64,000 nucleotides of DNA from Enterobacter asburiae. GTDB lineage: Bacteria > Pseudomonadota > Gammaproteobacteria > Enterobacterales > Enterobacteriaceae. The notes below the pieces were generated by a model, which was given only the letters and a program-made list of their open reading frames with translations, was not told the DNA's origin and made no database searches. The stretch is taken from positions 1 to 64,000 of the forward strand of contig NZ_VRKN01000008.1 of NCBI RefSeq assembly GCF_008080435.1, in the 5' to 3' direction. Positions 62,975 to 64,000 of this stretch are shown here, one piece after another. The position numbers and the translations under genes are program-made. Position 1 is the first letter of the stretch. Each line of letters starts with the position of its first letter.

Positions 62975-63826
62975 ATGGCACATATCTTTTATGAGTTTCC
63001 TTCCCTGAAGCCTGGTGTTCCTGATGTCGAAACATTAATGGAAGTCATCAAATCGTCGGAACTCACGCGTTTTGTCATTGGTGCAGAGGTGGTGGATTTT
63101 GTTAAGAAGGCGCTCATCGTAAACACCACGATCGGCAGTTTCAAAAATTGCTATTTCGCCTTCGACAACGGGACACACTTCCTGGAATTTGACGGGAAGG
63201 GAAAATCAAAACGTTTCAATGAGGTACCCGACTGGTTCGTCTCTCCGGCTGAATTTTCTCGCACCCAGTGGCTTATCAACCACGATCTTGCGGATGTGAA
63301 AGCCACCCGGTTCATTGACGTGCTGATGTCCTACCCGCTGAAAGAGCGCCGTGCGCACTGTAATTTGTTATTCGGGCTGGAGCTGGAAAAGGTGAATGCG
63401 GTTCCGGCCGCAGCGTCAGCCGCAGGGAAAATCGGCAATAAAAACGGTAAAACCACCAAACCGCGCGTGACCGACCTGGGATCGTTTGAATTGTTCAGCC
63501 AGTTCTTTGCTCGCATGAAAACCGCCGTGCTGGCCGATGAGTTCCCCACTCTGCAGGTCCTGACGGGCATGGATAACCTGACAAAAGCGCCGCATAATTT
63601 AAAGCAAGGTATCAGAACGTGGTTCAAAGCCATTGCGGGCGACCTTCCCCCCAATAACAAGCGCGTAGAAGCGGGGAATGCTGTTCTGTTCTGCGCCCCT
63701 ATCCGCGAACAGATCCAGCGTATCGAAGCGCTGGGGCTGGAGAATTACTACCAGGGATTGTCCAAAGCCATCGCGAAGGCGGGTGATGGATTCATCTCTG
63801 ACTTTACCTATACTTACGAGCAATAA
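62975..63826 (+). CDS. Hypothetical protein, 283 aa, next to qmcA
   Basis: ATG at 62975 follows AGGAAG (62961-62966); a frame eleven codons longer has no site. Predicted cytoplasmic, no signal peptide or membrane helix. Two parts are seen: an N-terminal alpha/beta region (about 1-135: MAHIFYEFPSLKPGVPDVET, FVIGAEVVDFVKKALIVN, FAFDNGTHFLEFDGKGKSKR) and a C-terminal one (about 165-283: LGSFELFSQFFARMKTAVLA, LTKAPHNLKQGIRTWFKAIAGD). A Lys/Asn/Thr-rich linker (about 143-163, AASAAGKIGNKNGKTTK) joins them. I do not recognise the family. E. coli has no gene between fetA and qmcA that I know. It ends 44 bases before qmcA on the same strand, so the two may share a transcript. Confidence 0.7.
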   Translation: MAHIFYEFPSLKPGVPDVETLMEVIKSSELTRFVIGAEVVDFVKKALIVNTTIGSFKNCYFAFDNGTHFLEFDGKGKSKRFNEVPDWFVSPAEFSRTQWLINHDLADVKATRFIDVLMSYPLKERRAHCNLLFGLELEKVNAVPAAASAAGKIGNKNGKTTKPRVTDLGSFELFSQFFARMKTAVLADEFPTLQVLTGMDNLTKAPHNLKQGIRTWFKAIAGDLPPNNKRVEAGNAVLFCAPIREQIQRIEALGLENYYQGLSKAIAKAGDGFISDFTYTYEQ

Positions 63827-63869
63827 ACACACACATCTCTCGTCACAGCATGCAAAACAGGAGGTTTTT

Positions 63870-64000
63870 ATGCTTATCGTTGTTCCTGTCCTTATTTTCG
63901 TTGCGCTGGTTATTGTGGGCGCAGGCGTCAAAATTGTCCCTCAGGGTTATCAGTGGACCGTCGAGCGTTTCGGTCGATACACCAACACGCTCCAGCCAGG
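63870..64000 (+). CDS. qmcA: QmcA, SPFH/stomatin-family membrane protein (start only)
   Basis: The first 43 codons are present: MLIVVPVLIFVALVIVGAGV is a membrane anchor, followed by KIVPQGYQWTVERFGRYTNT, the stomatin/prohibitin start. In E. coli QmcA (YbbK) is an inner membrane SPFH protein linked to quality control together with HtpX and FtsH. Ribosome site AGGAGG eight bases ahead of the ATG. The gene continues beyond the window. Confidence 0.92.
   Translation, partial: MLIVVPVLIFVALVIVGAGVKIVPQGYQWTVERFGRYTNTLQP

Overview
The window is a chromosomal segment from a member of the Enterobacteriaceae, most probably the Enterobacter cloacae complex. The nitroreductase NfsB (21943-22596) agrees, as far as I remember it, almost residue for residue with the structurally studied E. 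cloacae nitroreductase. Other markers are a romA-ramA-ramR locus, and gene orders shared with E. coli (ybdK/ybdJ/ybdF/nfsB/ybdG/pheP; argU/fimZ/fim/folD/ybcJ/ybcI/cysS/ppiB/lpxH/purEK; selU/ybbP/ybbA/tesA/ybbO/ybbN/fetBA/qmcA). That conserved backbone is interrupted by accessory blocks. No replication origin, rRNA, insertion sequence, intact prophage or CRISPR array was seen.

Layout. 1-5.3 kb is an accessory patch: two frameshifted remnants, a CspA-family gene with a cold-box leader, a REP pair, an unknown acidic protein, an AcuI-like acrylyl-CoA reductase facing an AcuR-like TetR repressor, and a HigBA toxin-antitoxin pair with a near-ideal promoter and operator. 5.4-10.2 kb holds a FUSC/DUF1656/HlyD aromatic-acid-type efflux operon, a divergent AraC regulator and a PanE-like reductase. 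10.3-29 kb carries the ybdK-to-pheP backbone with three insertions relative to the E. coli order. Between ybdK and ybdJ lie an RND pump, its adaptor, a P-type cation ATPase and a 36-residue membrane protein. Between ybdJ and ybdF lie ramA, romA and ramR. Between nfsB and ybdG lie a second toxin-antitoxin pair, an MmyB-type regulator and a DHA2 exporter.

29-34 kb has yahO, a Fur-box-controlled FbpABC-type ferric iron importer, a CPBP-family membrane protease and tRNA-Arg(UCU) argU. 34.5-43.5 kb is a type 1 fimbrial locus of the Salmonella kind: fimAICDHF on the minus strand; an EAL-domain protein, fimY and fimZ on the plus strand; no invertible promoter or recombinase seen. 43.8-54.5 kb is housekeeping (folD, ybcJ, a glucose-type PTS permease with its LacI regulator, ybcI, cysS, ppiB, lpxH, a small DUF1471 protein, purEK, selU). 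54.6-64 kb holds a porin, the YbbAP ABC system, tesA, ybbO, cnoX/ybbN, the FetAB iron exporter, an unrecognised 283-residue protein and the start of qmcA.

Common threads are efflux and stress (RamA regulon, two multidrug-type exporters, one aromatic-acid-type exporter), iron balance (FbpABC import, FetAB export) and surface attachment. A CCCTCACCC...CTCTCCC...GGGAGAGGG repeat family punctuates intergenic gaps at five places or more. The least explained items are the 36-residue membrane protein beside the P-type ATPase, the RND pump whose C-terminal tail is read antisense from ybdK, the promoter-embedded palindromes at acuI and fimZ, and the 283-residue protein next to qmcA. I did not find a clear-cut new multigene defence or biosynthesis system.
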